Shown here piece after piece: positions 35,000-42,931 of a DNA stretch of 64,000 bases. The notes beneath the pieces were generated by a model. That model did no database searches. It had not been told where the DNA came from and saw only the letters and a list, made by a program, of their open reading frames with translations. Location: contig NZ_JAFFZS010000007.1 in assembly GCF_016921115.1 (NCBI RefSeq), positions 231,419 through 295,418 of the forward strand. The letters run 5' to 3'. How positions within the stretch are numbered: position 1 is the stretch's first letter; the number at the start of each line of letters is the position of its first letter. A program made the position numbers and the translations under genes. Source of the DNA: Streptomyces actuosus (GTDB lineage: Bacteria; Actinomycetota; Actinomycetes; Streptomycetales; Streptomycetaceae).

Positions 35000-36193
35000 T
35001 CAGGGCCGGGCCAGCCAGAGGTCCGGGCCGAAGACCTCGTAGTGGACGTCTGCCGGGGCGACGCCCTTCTCGATCAGCCGGGTACGCACCGCGCGCATGA
35101 AGGGCAGTGGACCGCACAGGTACGCGCGCGTGCCCGCCGGGACGGCGACGCCGTCGAGGTCGACGAGCCCGGTACGGGCGCCGGCCGGGGCGTCGTGCTC
35201 GTACCACAGGTGCAGCGACGCGTCCGCGAGCTTGCCGGTGCGGGCCTCGTGTTCGGCGCGCAGGGCGTGGTGGGCGGGGGAGCGGTCGCCGTGCACGACG
35301 GTGACCGGGCCGCGGTGCCCGTCCTCCGACAGCTGCGCCAGCATGGCGATCATCGGGGTCACGCCGATGCCGGCCGAGGCCAGCAGCACGGGCGCGTCCG
35401 GGGCGTCTTCGAGGACGAGGTCGCCGTACGGGGCGGACAGCTCCAGGACGTCGCCCGCCTGCACGCGCGTGTGCAGGTGGTGGGAGACCTCGCCGTCCGG
35501 GGTGCCGTCGCCCGCCACCCGCTTGACGCTGATCTGCCGGACGGTGTCGGCGGGCGCGCCGGAGAGGCTGTACTGCCGTATCTGCCGGGCGCCGTCCGGC
35601 AGCTGCACGCGCACCGACACGTACTGACCGGCCCGGAAGGGCGGCACCGGGCCGCCGTCGAGGGGCTGGAGCCGGAAGGTGGTGACGTCGGCGGTCTCCG
35701 GGACGCGCTCGACGACCTCCCACCGGCGCCGGCCGCTCTCGGGGTTCTCGCCGTTCTCCTGGTAGAGCCGCTTCTCGATGGCCACCAGGGCGTTGGCCAT
35801 CAGCCAGTACACCTCGTCCCAGGCCGCGGCGACCTCGGGGGTGACGGCCTCGCCGAGGACGCCGGCGATGGCGGCGAAGAGGTGCTCGTGGACGATCGCG
35901 TACTGCTCGGGCGTCACGCCCAGGGAGGCGTGCTTGTGGGCGATCCGGCCCAGCATCGCGTCCGGCCGCTGCCCGGGGTGGTCCAGCAGGTGGGCGGCGA
36001 AGGCGGCGATGGAGCCGGCCAGGGCCCGGCGCTGGGTGCCGGCGGCCTGGTTGCCGCGGTTGAACAGGTCCCGCAGCAGTTCGGGGTGGGCGGTGAACAG
36101 GCCGGCGTAGAAGCGCTCGGTGATCTCGTCGAGGTGCGCGCCGACGGCGGGCAGGGTCGCACGGACCACGGCGGCGGACGGGTCGGACAGCAT
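35000..36193 (-). CDS. hmp: Flavohemoglobin, nitric oxide dioxygenase
   Basis: A 397-residue flavohemoglobin that oxidises NO to nitrate with O2 and NAD(P)H. Residues 1-140 are the globin, with the proximal histidine in GRIAHKHASLG. Residues 150-260 bind FAD (RQYSLSGAP) and 265-397 bind NAD(P) (LLASAGIGVTPMI, YLCGPLPFM). ATG 36193 follows AAGGAGG with ideal spacing; a longer frame to 36244 runs through the operator and is rejected. A 23-bp palindrome 43-65 bases upstream is the likely NsrR site. Confidence 0.96.
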   Translation of the reverse strand: MLSDPSAAVVRATLPAVGAHLDEITERFYAGLFTAHPELLRDLFNRGNQAAGTQRRALAGSIAAFAAHLLDHPGQRPDAMLGRIAHKHASLGVTPEQYAIVHEHLFAAIAGVLGEAVTPEVAAAWDEVYWLMANALVAIEKRLYQENGENPESGRRRWEVVERVPETADVTTFRLQPLDGGPVPPFRAGQYVSVRVQLPDGARQIRQYSLSGAPADTVRQISVKRVAGDGTPDGEVSHHLHTRVQAGDVLELSAPYGDLVLEDAPDAPVLLASAGIGVTPMIAMLAQLSEDGHRGPVTVVHGDRSPAHHALRAEHEARTGKLADASLHLWYEHDAPAGARTGLVDLDGVAVPAGTRAYLCGPLPFMRAVRTRLIEKGVAPADVHYEVFGPDLWLARP

Positions 36194-36235
36194 CAGGGCC
36201 TCCTTCGGGCTCGGCTGGCGTCCGCACCGTATTAA

Positions 36236-36258
36236 AACTTGCATCTGAGATGCAAATT
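36236..36258 (-). promoter_or_regulatory. NsrR operator of hmp (11-1-11 palindrome)
   Basis: A 23-bp inverted repeat with halves AACTTGCATCT and AGATGCAAATT around a central G has only one mismatched pair. TTGCATCT-G-AGATGCAA inside is perfect. S. coelicolor NsrR is known to use 11-1-11 repeats of this type. Confidence 0.8.
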
Positions 36259-36495
36259 AAGGGGGGTGGAGGGAAGCCGCACCGGACCGGCCGTTACGGA
36301 TGCGGGTCCGAACAGGCAAGATGGGCGCAGAGCGGTACACCGGCCGGGCGCGGGACGTCCACGCCCGGGTCAGGCGGCCGATCATGGTCCGCAACGCGCA
36401 TGAAATGGTGTTGTGGTGGGATGCTCAGGTGCCCGACCGCCCGCCCGCGGGACGTGGGACAGGCGGCCTGACCAGCAAGGATGGGGAAGCGGAAG

Positions 36496-37857
36496 ATGGA
36501 CAAGCAGCAGGAGTTCGTGCTCCGGACCTTGGAGGAGCGCGACATCCGGTTCGTACGCCTGTGGTTCACGGACGTGCTGGGCTTCCTCAAGTCCGTTGCC
36601 GTGGCTCCGGCCGAACTGGAACAGGCCTTCGACGAGGGCATCGGCTTCGACGGCTCCGCCATCGAGGGCTTCGCCCGCGTCTACGAGTCCGACATGATCG
36701 CCAAGCCGGACCCGTCGACCTTCCAGGTCCTGCCCTGGCGCGCGGAGGCCCCCGGCACCGCGCGCATGTTCTGCGACATCCTCATGCCGGACGGCTCCCC
36801 CTCCTTCGCCGATCCGCGCTACGTGCTCAAGCGGGCCCTGGCCCGCGCCTCCGACCTCGGGTTCACCTTCTACACCCACCCCGAGATCGAGTTCTTCCTG
36901 CTCAAGGACCGGCCGCTGGACGGCTCCCGGCCGACTCCCGCCGACAACTCGGGCTACTTCGACCACACCCCGCACAACGTCGGCATGGACTTCCGCCGCC
37001 AGGCCATCACCATGCTGGAGTCGATGGGCATCTCGGTGGAGTTCTCCCACCACGAGGGCGCCCCCGGCCAGCAGGAGATCGACCTGCGCTACGCCGACGC
37101 GCTGTCCACCGCCGACAACGTCATGACCTTCCGCCTGGTGATGAAGCAGGTGGCGCTGGAGCAGGGCGTCCAGGCGACGTTCATGCCCAAGCCGTTCAGC
37201 GAGCATCCGGGCTCCGGCATGCACACCCACCTCTCCCTCTTCGAGGGCGACCGCAACGCGTTCTACGAGTCCGGCTCCGAGTACCAGCTCTCCAAGGTCG
37301 GCCGCTCCTTCATCGCGGGCCTGCTGCGGCACGCGGCCGAGATCTCCGCGGTCACCAATCAGTGGGTCAACTCCTACAAGCGCATCTGGGGCGGCACCGA
37401 GCGCACCGCCGGCGCCGGCGGCGAGGCCCCCTCCTACATCTGCTGGGGCCACAACAACCGCTCGGCCCTCGTCCGCGTCCCGATGTACAAGCCCGGCAAG
37501 ACCGGCTCCGCGCGCGTGGAGGTCCGCTCCATCGACTCCGGCGCCAACCCCTACCTCACCTACGCCGTCCTGCTGGCGGCCGGCCTGAAGGGCATCGAGG
37601 AGGGCTACGAACTCCCGCCGGGCGCCGAGGACGACGTGTGGGCACTGTCCGACGCCGAGCGCCGCGCGATGGGCATCGAGCCCCTCCCGCAGAACCTCGG
37701 CGAGGCCCTGACCCTGATGGAACGCAGCGACCTGGTCGCCGAGACCCTCGGCGAGCACGTCTTCGACTTCTTCCTGCGCAACAAGAAGTCCGAGTGGGAG
37801 GAGTACCGCTCCGAGGTCACCGCGTTCGAGCTCCGGAAGAACCTGCCGGTGCTGTAG
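36496..37857 (+). CDS. glnA2: Glutamine synthetase-like GlnA2 (gamma-glutamylpolyamine synthetase type)
   Basis: A 453-residue GSI-fold enzyme. The beta-grasp domain has GFDGSAIEGFARV, and the catalytic domain has the metal ligands in THPEIEFFLL, GQQEIDL and GMHTHLS, the ATP-site TFMPKPF and the NRSALVRVP arginine loop. The adenylylation-site Tyr motif NLYDLPPEE is replaced by GYELPPGAED, so GlnE is unlikely to control it. The S. coelicolor orthologue is reported to glutamylate polyamines rather than ammonia. ATG 36496 is preferred over 36481 for its purine-rich leader. Its last 28 codons lie in a direct repeat that is the attL of a 6.5-kb element. Confidence 0.93.
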   Translation: MDKQQEFVLRTLEERDIRFVRLWFTDVLGFLKSVAVAPAELEQAFDEGIGFDGSAIEGFARVYESDMIAKPDPSTFQVLPWRAEAPGTARMFCDILMPDGSPSFADPRYVLKRALARASDLGFTFYTHPEIEFFLLKDRPLDGSRPTPADNSGYFDHTPHNVGMDFRRQAITMLESMGISVEFSHHEGAPGQQEIDLRYADALSTADNVMTFRLVMKQVALEQGVQATFMPKPFSEHPGSGMHTHLSLFEGDRNAFYESGSEYQLSKVGRSFIAGLLRHAAEISAVTNQWVNSYKRIWGGTERTAGAGGEAPSYICWGHNNRSALVRVPMYKPGKTGSARVEVRSIDSGANPYLTYAVLLAAGLKGIEEGYELPPGAEDDVWALSDAERRAMGIEPLPQNLGEALTLMERSDLVAETLGEHVFDFFLRNKKSEWEEYRSEVTAFELRKNLPVL

Positions 37858-37861
37858 GGGC
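37770..37861. repeat. Left attachment-type repeat (attL) in the 3' end of glnA2
   Basis: This 92-bp segment, from the FLRNKK codons to four bases past the stop, recurs at 44283-44374 with a single difference (G at 37830, A at 44343; both GAR codons for Glu). Weaker similarity continues beyond the stop in both copies, as expected when the element carries a glnA2 end from a related genome. Confidence 0.88.
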
Positions 37862-37888
37862 AGGTGGGAGCGGGTTCCTCCCCCTGCC
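37859..37888 (+). terminator. Hairpin after glnA2 in attL
   Basis: GGCAGG-t-GGGAG pairs with CTCCCCCTGCC across a 7-base loop, an 11-bp stem with one bulged T, starting two bases after the glnA2 stop. The copy at attR has lost most of the stem. Confidence 0.65.
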
Positions 37889-37943
37889 ACTCTGGGGGGT
37901 CGACAGTGAAGTTAGTCGACCCTCACAGCGTCTCGCTGAGTCT

Positions 37944-37962
37944 GGGCCGTCTCTGGGCCGTC
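37944..37962 (+). repeat. Left arm-type direct-repeat pair
   Basis: GGGCCGTCTCTGGGCCGTC contains GGGCCGTC twice at an 11-bp period, 82 bases inside attL. The same 19-mer with one change occurs at the other end. Confidence 0.7.
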
Positions 37963-38119
37963 TGGCGTCCGGTCCGGATCCCTGGCGCCATGAGCGGCCG
38001 AGCGGCACGTAAGCTGTGTGTGAGTAGCAGGCGGAAGCGCGTGCCATATTCGCTAGCACTCGCCTTTGGTTCCGAGGCGCATCCCCCATGAAGCAGACGG
38101 TCTCCACTCGTGGCGCGGC

Positions 38120-39265
38120 TTATTTGGCCGCTTTCATTGCATCCTCTCGAAGCTCCTCTTCAAGCTTGATGCCAAACCTCTTCCAGGGTGAGCGGAAAGT
38201 TTTTCCTCTTCTTCCGACCTTTTGTTCGACCATGGATATCGAACACTGGAGAATTCCGCTGTCATATGCGGATTTGAGCTGCACATTATTGTCAAGCGCT
38301 TCGGAGACCAAGACCAATTTCACTGTGCTCTGGGGTGCTAGTGAAAGATAGTGCGGAGCACTAGTGGGTATCTCTGTTGATTTTCCTTGGCCGTCTGTGA
38401 AGCTGTCGACCCTCAGGAGGATCGGGGCTATCTTCTTATCGGCGCCCCTCGTGACGAGACTTGCGTACGGGTTCACGACTGCTAGGCGGTTGCCCTTGTT
38501 TGTGGCCACAGCGTCAATCTCGAAGGGGCCCAGTTCCACGCTTCGCTCAAGTGTCGAGACTATGGCTGCAACCCGAAGCGATTCCCTTTCTAGGACTTGC
38601 TGGGCATATTCTAGGCACGCCGTAATGGCATTTTGGTCGAATTGCTGGAGGGCTCCCAAAAATCGCGAGGCAGATTTCAACCTGAAATGGGCGTCATCGC
38701 CCCCTATGACCCATGTTCCAGTTTTCTGGGGGAGGTCGATTAGCACCTTTATGGTGCCATCTTCCTGCGGGGTTGTTAGTACTTCGAACAGAGACCCCTC
38801 CTCATTGAGCTCGTGAACGTTTGGCGTCCTGCTGTCCGAGGTGCCCCCTGGGTCAAATTGCTTACGATATAGGCCGTCATGGATTACCGTAGTAATTATC
38901 CAGCTACCGGCAATTTTCTGCACGGCCTCAAGTCGCTCGTCTTCGTCTGCCGCTTGTGGGACTTCCTTTAGCAACTCCGATACAGTCTGCTTTCCCGAGG
39001 GGCAACTATTGGCAAATTCTTGGCAAGCTTGTATTTCGCGCTCAACTCGGTTTGATCTGCTGTGGGTATCCAGATCAGGCCCCCAGGTGAAATCGCGCGT
39101 TAGGTCCACCACGTCCTGAGGGACGCGCACAGTCGTATTTGAGTCCTTGGCCTTCGCTATCGAGATCATCGATAGCTGTGGCCGTTCGCGGGCAAGCCAC
39201 CATGTGGCGAACGCCCCCGCCACTCCACCAAATATCAGTGTCAACAGAAGACTGGTGACCGCCAT
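38120..39265 (-). CDS. Membrane-anchored protein of unknown function (island cargo)
   Basis: A 381-residue protein from ATG 39265 (TTG 39280 and GTG 39274 are alternatives; none has a strong ribosome site). Residues 2-22 are one hydrophobic helix, and the rest is soluble, mixed alpha/beta, with no motif I recognise. The segment FSEVLTTPQEDGT-like (here SLFEVLTTPQEDG) and WVIGGDDAHFRL are well formed, so it looks like a real protein. Base composition is clearly below that of the chromosome, supporting transfer. It ends 258 bases inside the left attachment repeat and is the last gene on the left of the island. Confidence 0.7.
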   Translation of the reverse strand: MAVTSLLLTLIFGGVAGAFATWWLARERPQLSMISIAKAKDSNTTVRVPQDVVDLTRDFTWGPDLDTHSRSNRVEREIQACQEFANSCPSGKQTVSELLKEVPQAADEDERLEAVQKIAGSWIITTVIHDGLYRKQFDPGGTSDSRTPNVHELNEEGSLFEVLTTPQEDGTIKVLIDLPQKTGTWVIGGDDAHFRLKSASRFLGALQQFDQNAITACLEYAQQVLERESLRVAAIVSTLERSVELGPFEIDAVATNKGNRLAVVNPYASLVTRGADKKIAPILLRVDSFTDGQGKSTEIPTSAPHYLSLAPQSTVKLVLVSEALDNNVQLKSAYDSGILQCSISMVEQKVGRRGKTFRSPWKRFGIKLEEELREDAMKAAK

Positions 39266-39487
39266 GGTAAACACTCGCAAAAGGCGTTGTATGTGCGATG
39301 CTGAAGCTCAATAGGCCGCGATAAATCCCCGCAAGGCCTCTCTCAGAACTTCCCCGATTCCCCTACATTCTTATTTTACTGGTCAGGACCCTATGTCGCA
39401 CCTTGGCCGGGGTTTGAACGATTAGACGGCTCTGACTCATCGGTGGGTGGTGCCAACGGCCGCGGACCGTCGGCACCAGGGGCGCTA
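39266..39487. other. Island intergenic segment left of the IS
   Basis: AT-rich to about 39470 and then mixed. It contains the promoter of the membrane protein and the TA flank of the insertion sequence; nothing else is recognised. Confidence 0.4.
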
Positions 39488-40356
39488 AGGGCTGTCCCGT
39501 AAATGATCTCTGACGTGGCTGGTGGCCTGCTGGATTCTGTGTTACCCGGCGAGGACGAGGTTGTGCAGGCGGGCGATGCCGAGGATGGCGTGGTGGACGC
39601 CGTCGCCTTTCAGTCGGCAGTCGCGGAGGATCTTCCAGCCCTTCATCCGGGCGAAGACGTGCTCCACGCGGGCGCGGACTTTGCGGTGGGAGGCGTTGTG
39701 TTCCTCCTTCCAGTCCGGGAGTTCGGTCTGACCCTTCTCGCGGCGGTGCGGGATGACCAGGCCGGTGCCCCGGTAGCCGCCGTCCGCGATCACCGTGGTC
39801 TTGCCGACGGTGTCTTTCGCGCCGGAGAGCTCCCATGCCTTGCAGTCGTTGCGGTTGCCCGGCAACGGCCGGCCGACCGCGACGACGAGCCGGGTGTCGG
39901 CGTCGATGACGACCTGGTGGTTGGTGGAGTACCGGTAGTTCTTGGACTGCTCGGCGACGGTGTGGTCGCGGGTGGGGACCAGGGTGCCGTCCACGATCAG
40001 CACGGTGTCCTTGCGGAACCGCTTGCGCTGCTGGAGCGCGAGCGCGGGTCCGAGGTGGTCGATGATGCGGTCGGCGGCCGACTTGGACACCCCGAACAGC
40101 GGGGCCAGCTGGCGCAGGGTCAGGTTTGTCCGCCAGTACGCGGCGACCAGGAGCACGCGGTCCTCCAGTGGCAGGCTCCAGGGCCGGCCCTTGCGAACCG
40201 GGTCCGCACCCTCACGCCGGAGCGCGGTGATCAGCTTGCCGAACTGGCGCGGGCTCAGCCCGGTGAACGGGGCTATCCAGGAGGGCTCAGACGCCGTGAT
40301 CACACCAGACACGTCAAGATCATCTCATGTATCACCAGCAGTTACGGGACAGCCCT
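39488..40356 (-). mobile_element. IS5-family insertion sequence (869 bp)
   Basis: The ends are 15-bp perfect inverted repeats AGGGCTGTCCCGTAA (39488-39502 and, reversed, 40342-40356). TA flanks both sides (39486-39487 and 40357-40358), reconstructing an empty CTAG target. A single complete transposase gene fills most of it. GC content matches the chromosome rather than the island, so it arrived independently. Confidence 0.88.
39542..40312 (-). CDS. IS5-family DDE transposase
   Basis: A 256-residue transposase in one frame with an N-terminal helix-turn-helix (LRQLAPLFGVSKSAADRII near residue 65) and a DDE_Tnp_4 catalytic core: Asp in LIVDGTLVPT, Asp in TVIADGGYRG, and Glu in RARVEHVFARMK. The catalytic triad and both IS ends are intact, so the element may be active. 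The family, single-frame structure and TA target duplication suggest the IS427-type group. Confidence 0.92.
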   Translation of the reverse strand: MSGVITASEPSWIAPFTGLSPRQFGKLITALRREGADPVRKGRPWSLPLEDRVLLVAAYWRTNLTLRQLAPLFGVSKSAADRIIDHLGPALALQQRKRFRKDTVLIVDGTLVPTRDHTVAEQSKNYRYSTNHQVVIDADTRLVVAVGRPLPGNRNDCKAWELSGAKDTVGKTTVIADGGYRGTGLVIPHRREKGQTELPDWKEEHNASHRKVRARVEHVFARMKGWKILRDCRLKGDGVHHAILGIARLHNLVLAG

Positions 40357-42017
40357 TAGGTAATTTGTATTCGGGCCAGCGTGGGTTTAACCCGGAGACG
40401 TTCGAGTCTCTTTGCGAAGTCTCGCAAGTTGACCTTACTGAAGGTGGGCAAGTCGATGATGGCACGGTCCTTCTTCTTGAAGGCAATCGCGTATGCAACG
40501 ATCTCGGGCGCCCTGCTGGCAACCTCTTTCATGCGGGAATCGCTGATTTCAACAAAGTCGATGAACTTTTGCCGGTAGTCTTTGTCTGCGCCGAGGAGTA
40601 CGGCAGATACGTACCCCTGCGAGAAGAGATGACTCAGCGTCTGACTCTTCTCGTACTTCTTGACGTGTATCAAATATCCATCGACATGCAGGAGATCGCA
40701 AACCTCAACCATGTCGCCTAGTGAGGTCACGCGTTCCGTATCGAAGAGCAGGAGGTCATTTCGGCGCTCGTCTGCGACATTCTCGTTGTAGATTGTTTCA
40801 GTCTTCTCCGACTTGCGCCAGTCGCGCAGATTGAGCACATCCGTGACGTCCTCGATTTCTGCAAGGTCTGCGTCAAGCTTGCGTGCGTATTCTTCGGCAA
40901 GGGCAAACCACTTGCCGAGAGTCAGCAAATACCGCCGCTCCTCGCTAGAAGCCTCAAATACCAGCCAATTCTTCAAGGGCATGAGCGGACTTGCGGCGTG
41001 ACCTTCAGAATCAACCGCTATTACCTTGATTGAGTTGAGGGATGATCGGCCAAATGAGCCGCCCGATGCAAAAAGGGCATCCCGCAGCGCATCAATGCTG
41101 AATTCGTCGAAATTTTGATAGTGTTCTCCTCTTTGCACGACTACCTCATGCACGTTCTCTATGGATAGCGCGTCCGGGGGAGCGAAGCTAAGGACTTGCG
41201 TTGTCAAGCCGTCCACTTCATCCGAGACGACTTGTGTGGCGGAGTTGACACGCTCACTGAACAGTTCCTGTGCAAGCAGTCGTTCGAGGTCTGCAACTAC
41301 CGGATCGTTTCCGCGTAGCGGCTCAAGCGCGTCAATGAATAGAAGGTCTTTCTTGGCTTCTGCGCTATCCACTCTCGAAAGGATCAAGGTCAGTACTTCC
41401 TCGACCCTGGACAGATTGGTCTCCGCCTTAAAGGCAATAGAGTCAGTGGCCACCACCGCACCGAGGTCGGGCAGGTCGAGCATATCTGTGTCTACCTCGC
41501 CTACCATGCGACGGACGAACTCGCCTTCCAGCTCCAAGTCAAAGTCGCGAATGGCGGTACGCGTGGGTATTTGGACAGCCTGCGTACGGGCGGAGGCGTC
41601 GATCCTGCGGCTGCGTATTTCGTTTACTGCATCAGGATTCAAGCAGCGCGCGGCGAAGCGTAGCCCAAAGTTGGGTTCGATAGCTGACCATTCAAGGCTG
41701 GAACTCCCATAGCCGAAGCAGACGGCGAATAGTCTCTGCTTCACGGGAAGGAAAATAACCAGCCTATTCGACAGGTTCAGCACTTCATCGAGTCCAGGGA
41801 ATGTCGCGATGAGAGACTCGGCCCAAGGGGGCGTGCTTTCCGACTTAGATCGAAGGAATGCTCGGCAGCCGGAAGGTGCAGAGTTGCTGGACGCTAGCTC
41901 GTGCATCGCCTTTTTGCCGCCAGGTCGACACTCTGAGCGTAACGCTCTGAGCGGATCGTCGATACCCTCGCGAACTAGATAGCAATTGAACCTCAGCTTT
42001 GCGCGACCCTCTGTCAT
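40356..42017 (-). CDS. TIGR04141/DUF6119 sporadically distributed protein
   Basis: A 553-residue protein from ATG 42017 (GTG 42026 or ATG 42065 are possible). It opens with a short beta segment (KLRFNCYLVREG) and has the family core: RLFAVCFGYG at residues 96-104, EPNFGLRFAARCLNPD at 114-129, the SRRID...TQAVQIPTRT block, GAVVATDSIAFKA near 205, and a C-terminal EVCDLLHVDGYLIHVKKY near 480, which resembles a nuclease-like strand-turn-helix core. The biochemical role of the family is unknown. Such genes are scattered in mobile and defence contexts. The stop codon TAA is formed jointly by target and IS DNA. Confidence 0.85.
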   Translation of the reverse strand: MTEGRAKLRFNCYLVREGIDDPLRALRSECRPGGKKAMHELASSNSAPSGCRAFLRSKSESTPPWAESLIATFPGLDEVLNLSNRLVIFLPVKQRLFAVCFGYGSSSLEWSAIEPNFGLRFAARCLNPDAVNEIRSRRIDASARTQAVQIPTRTAIRDFDLELEGEFVRRMVGEVDTDMLDLPDLGAVVATDSIAFKAETNLSRVEEVLTLILSRVDSAEAKKDLLFIDALEPLRGNDPVVADLERLLAQELFSERVNSATQVVSDEVDGLTTQVLSFAPPDALSIENVHEVVVQRGEHYQNFDEFSIDALRDALFASGGSFGRSSLNSIKVIAVDSEGHAASPLMPLKNWLVFEASSEERRYLLTLGKWFALAEEYARKLDADLAEIEDVTDVLNLRDWRKSEKTETIYNENVADERRNDLLLFDTERVTSLGDMVEVCDLLHVDGYLIHVKKYEKSQTLSHLFSQGYVSAVLLGADKDYRQKFIDFVEISDSRMKEVASRAPEIVAYAIAFKKKDRAIIDLPTFSKVNLRDFAKRLERLRVKPTLARIQIT

Positions 42018-42162
42018 GATGATCACCCACTCCTCAGGATATGAGTTGTAGCAGGCTAGGGCCACCCCGTAAAGAGGTTGAAAGTTAATCGAATGTGTGG
42101 CCGAATATTTTGCGTACCCAGCAACCCGCCCGACTCACCCGGGCAGGTTGCTGCGGCTCCTC
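42018..42162. other. Island spacer
   Basis: Upstream region of the DUF6119 gene and downstream region of the acetyltransferase-like gene. No signal other than the ribosome site GAGGAG near 42030 was noted. Confidence 0.35.
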
Positions 42163-42795
42163 TCATTCGCGCTGCGAGTCCCATCGCTCCGAGGCTACGC
42201 CCTGACGGCTCAGGAAGCTCGCCATGGCTGGCGAGAGCGGCGGAGCGATCTTGAAAGATGTGCCGTAGATGCGCTCCAGGTCAGACCAGATTGTCTCCAT
42301 GAGCCCGGTACCTCTCTCGAATGGATGGATCCAGATCCAGTCCAGCCAGCGTTCGCCCGCCTCGACGCTGAGGCCGGCAGCACCAACAGCGACCGGGAAT
42401 GTCGCCCGGAGCTTTCGTGAGCTGAAGAGCACGCCTTCCACGGACTGCTCAAGGTCTGACTCTCGTTGCTCAGCCACGAAGGGCGGGAAGTCGAAGCGAA
42501 GCTCTGCTTTGAAGTAGCGTCCGAAGGTTTCGACGGCTGTCCGTAGCTCCATATCGTCGCGAGCAGGGATCGCCACTCCGAGCCGAGGTGGATCGACGTG
42601 TAGGAGGGGATGCATCTCGATGTGCCACCGCTGGTGAGCGGGCCAGGCCTCCAGTTCCGCACGGCGTTCATCGAGGACGGCCGCGCGGTCTGAAGTGGGT
42701 AGATCTTCTATGCGCATGCCGAAGTGTTTTCCCAGAGCCGTGCGCCCCAGTGGCGAGAATCGCGCCATGTTGGGGAGGGCGAAGCTGCCACGCAT
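42163..42795 (-). CDS. Possible GNAT-like protein (island cargo)
   Basis: A 210-residue protein from ATG 42795, behind GGGGAG; ATG 42768 is an alternative. The C-terminal third, WLDWIWIHPFERGTGL (residues 150-165) then METIWSDLERIYG and APPLSPAMASFLSRQGV, follows the strand-pyrophosphate loop-helix plan of GNAT acetyltransferases, with RGTGL standing in for the Q/RxxGxG/A motif. The N-terminal 140 residues are unassigned. It is divergent from the CoiA-like gene across a 136-bp promoter region and may be co-transcribed with the DUF6119 gene. Confidence 0.6.
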   Translation of the reverse strand: MRGSFALPNMARFSPLGRTALGKHFGMRIEDLPTSDRAAVLDERRAELEAWPAHQRWHIEMHPLLHVDPPRLGVAIPARDDMELRTAVETFGRYFKAELRFDFPPFVAEQRESDLEQSVEGVLFSSRKLRATFPVAVGAAGLSVEAGERWLDWIWIHPFERGTGLMETIWSDLERIYGTSFKIAPPLSPAMASFLSRQGVASERWDSQRE

Positions 42796-42931
42796 CAGTG
42801 CTGCGCTCCCCGCCGACCGTGCCTTGTCCACCGGAGGCCCCATTGTCAGTGCCGTACCGCACCATAGACGGCAGACGTTCACCACCGGCTGGGAGACCGT
42901 AGGTTCCCTGGAACAGAGGAGCAGATCTGAC

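Noticed and set aside
36481..36495. Start of glnA2 at the upstream ATG 36481
   Set aside because: AAGG abuts that ATG too closely for initiation, while ATG 36496 has a purine-rich leader at normal distance and the usual N-terminus.
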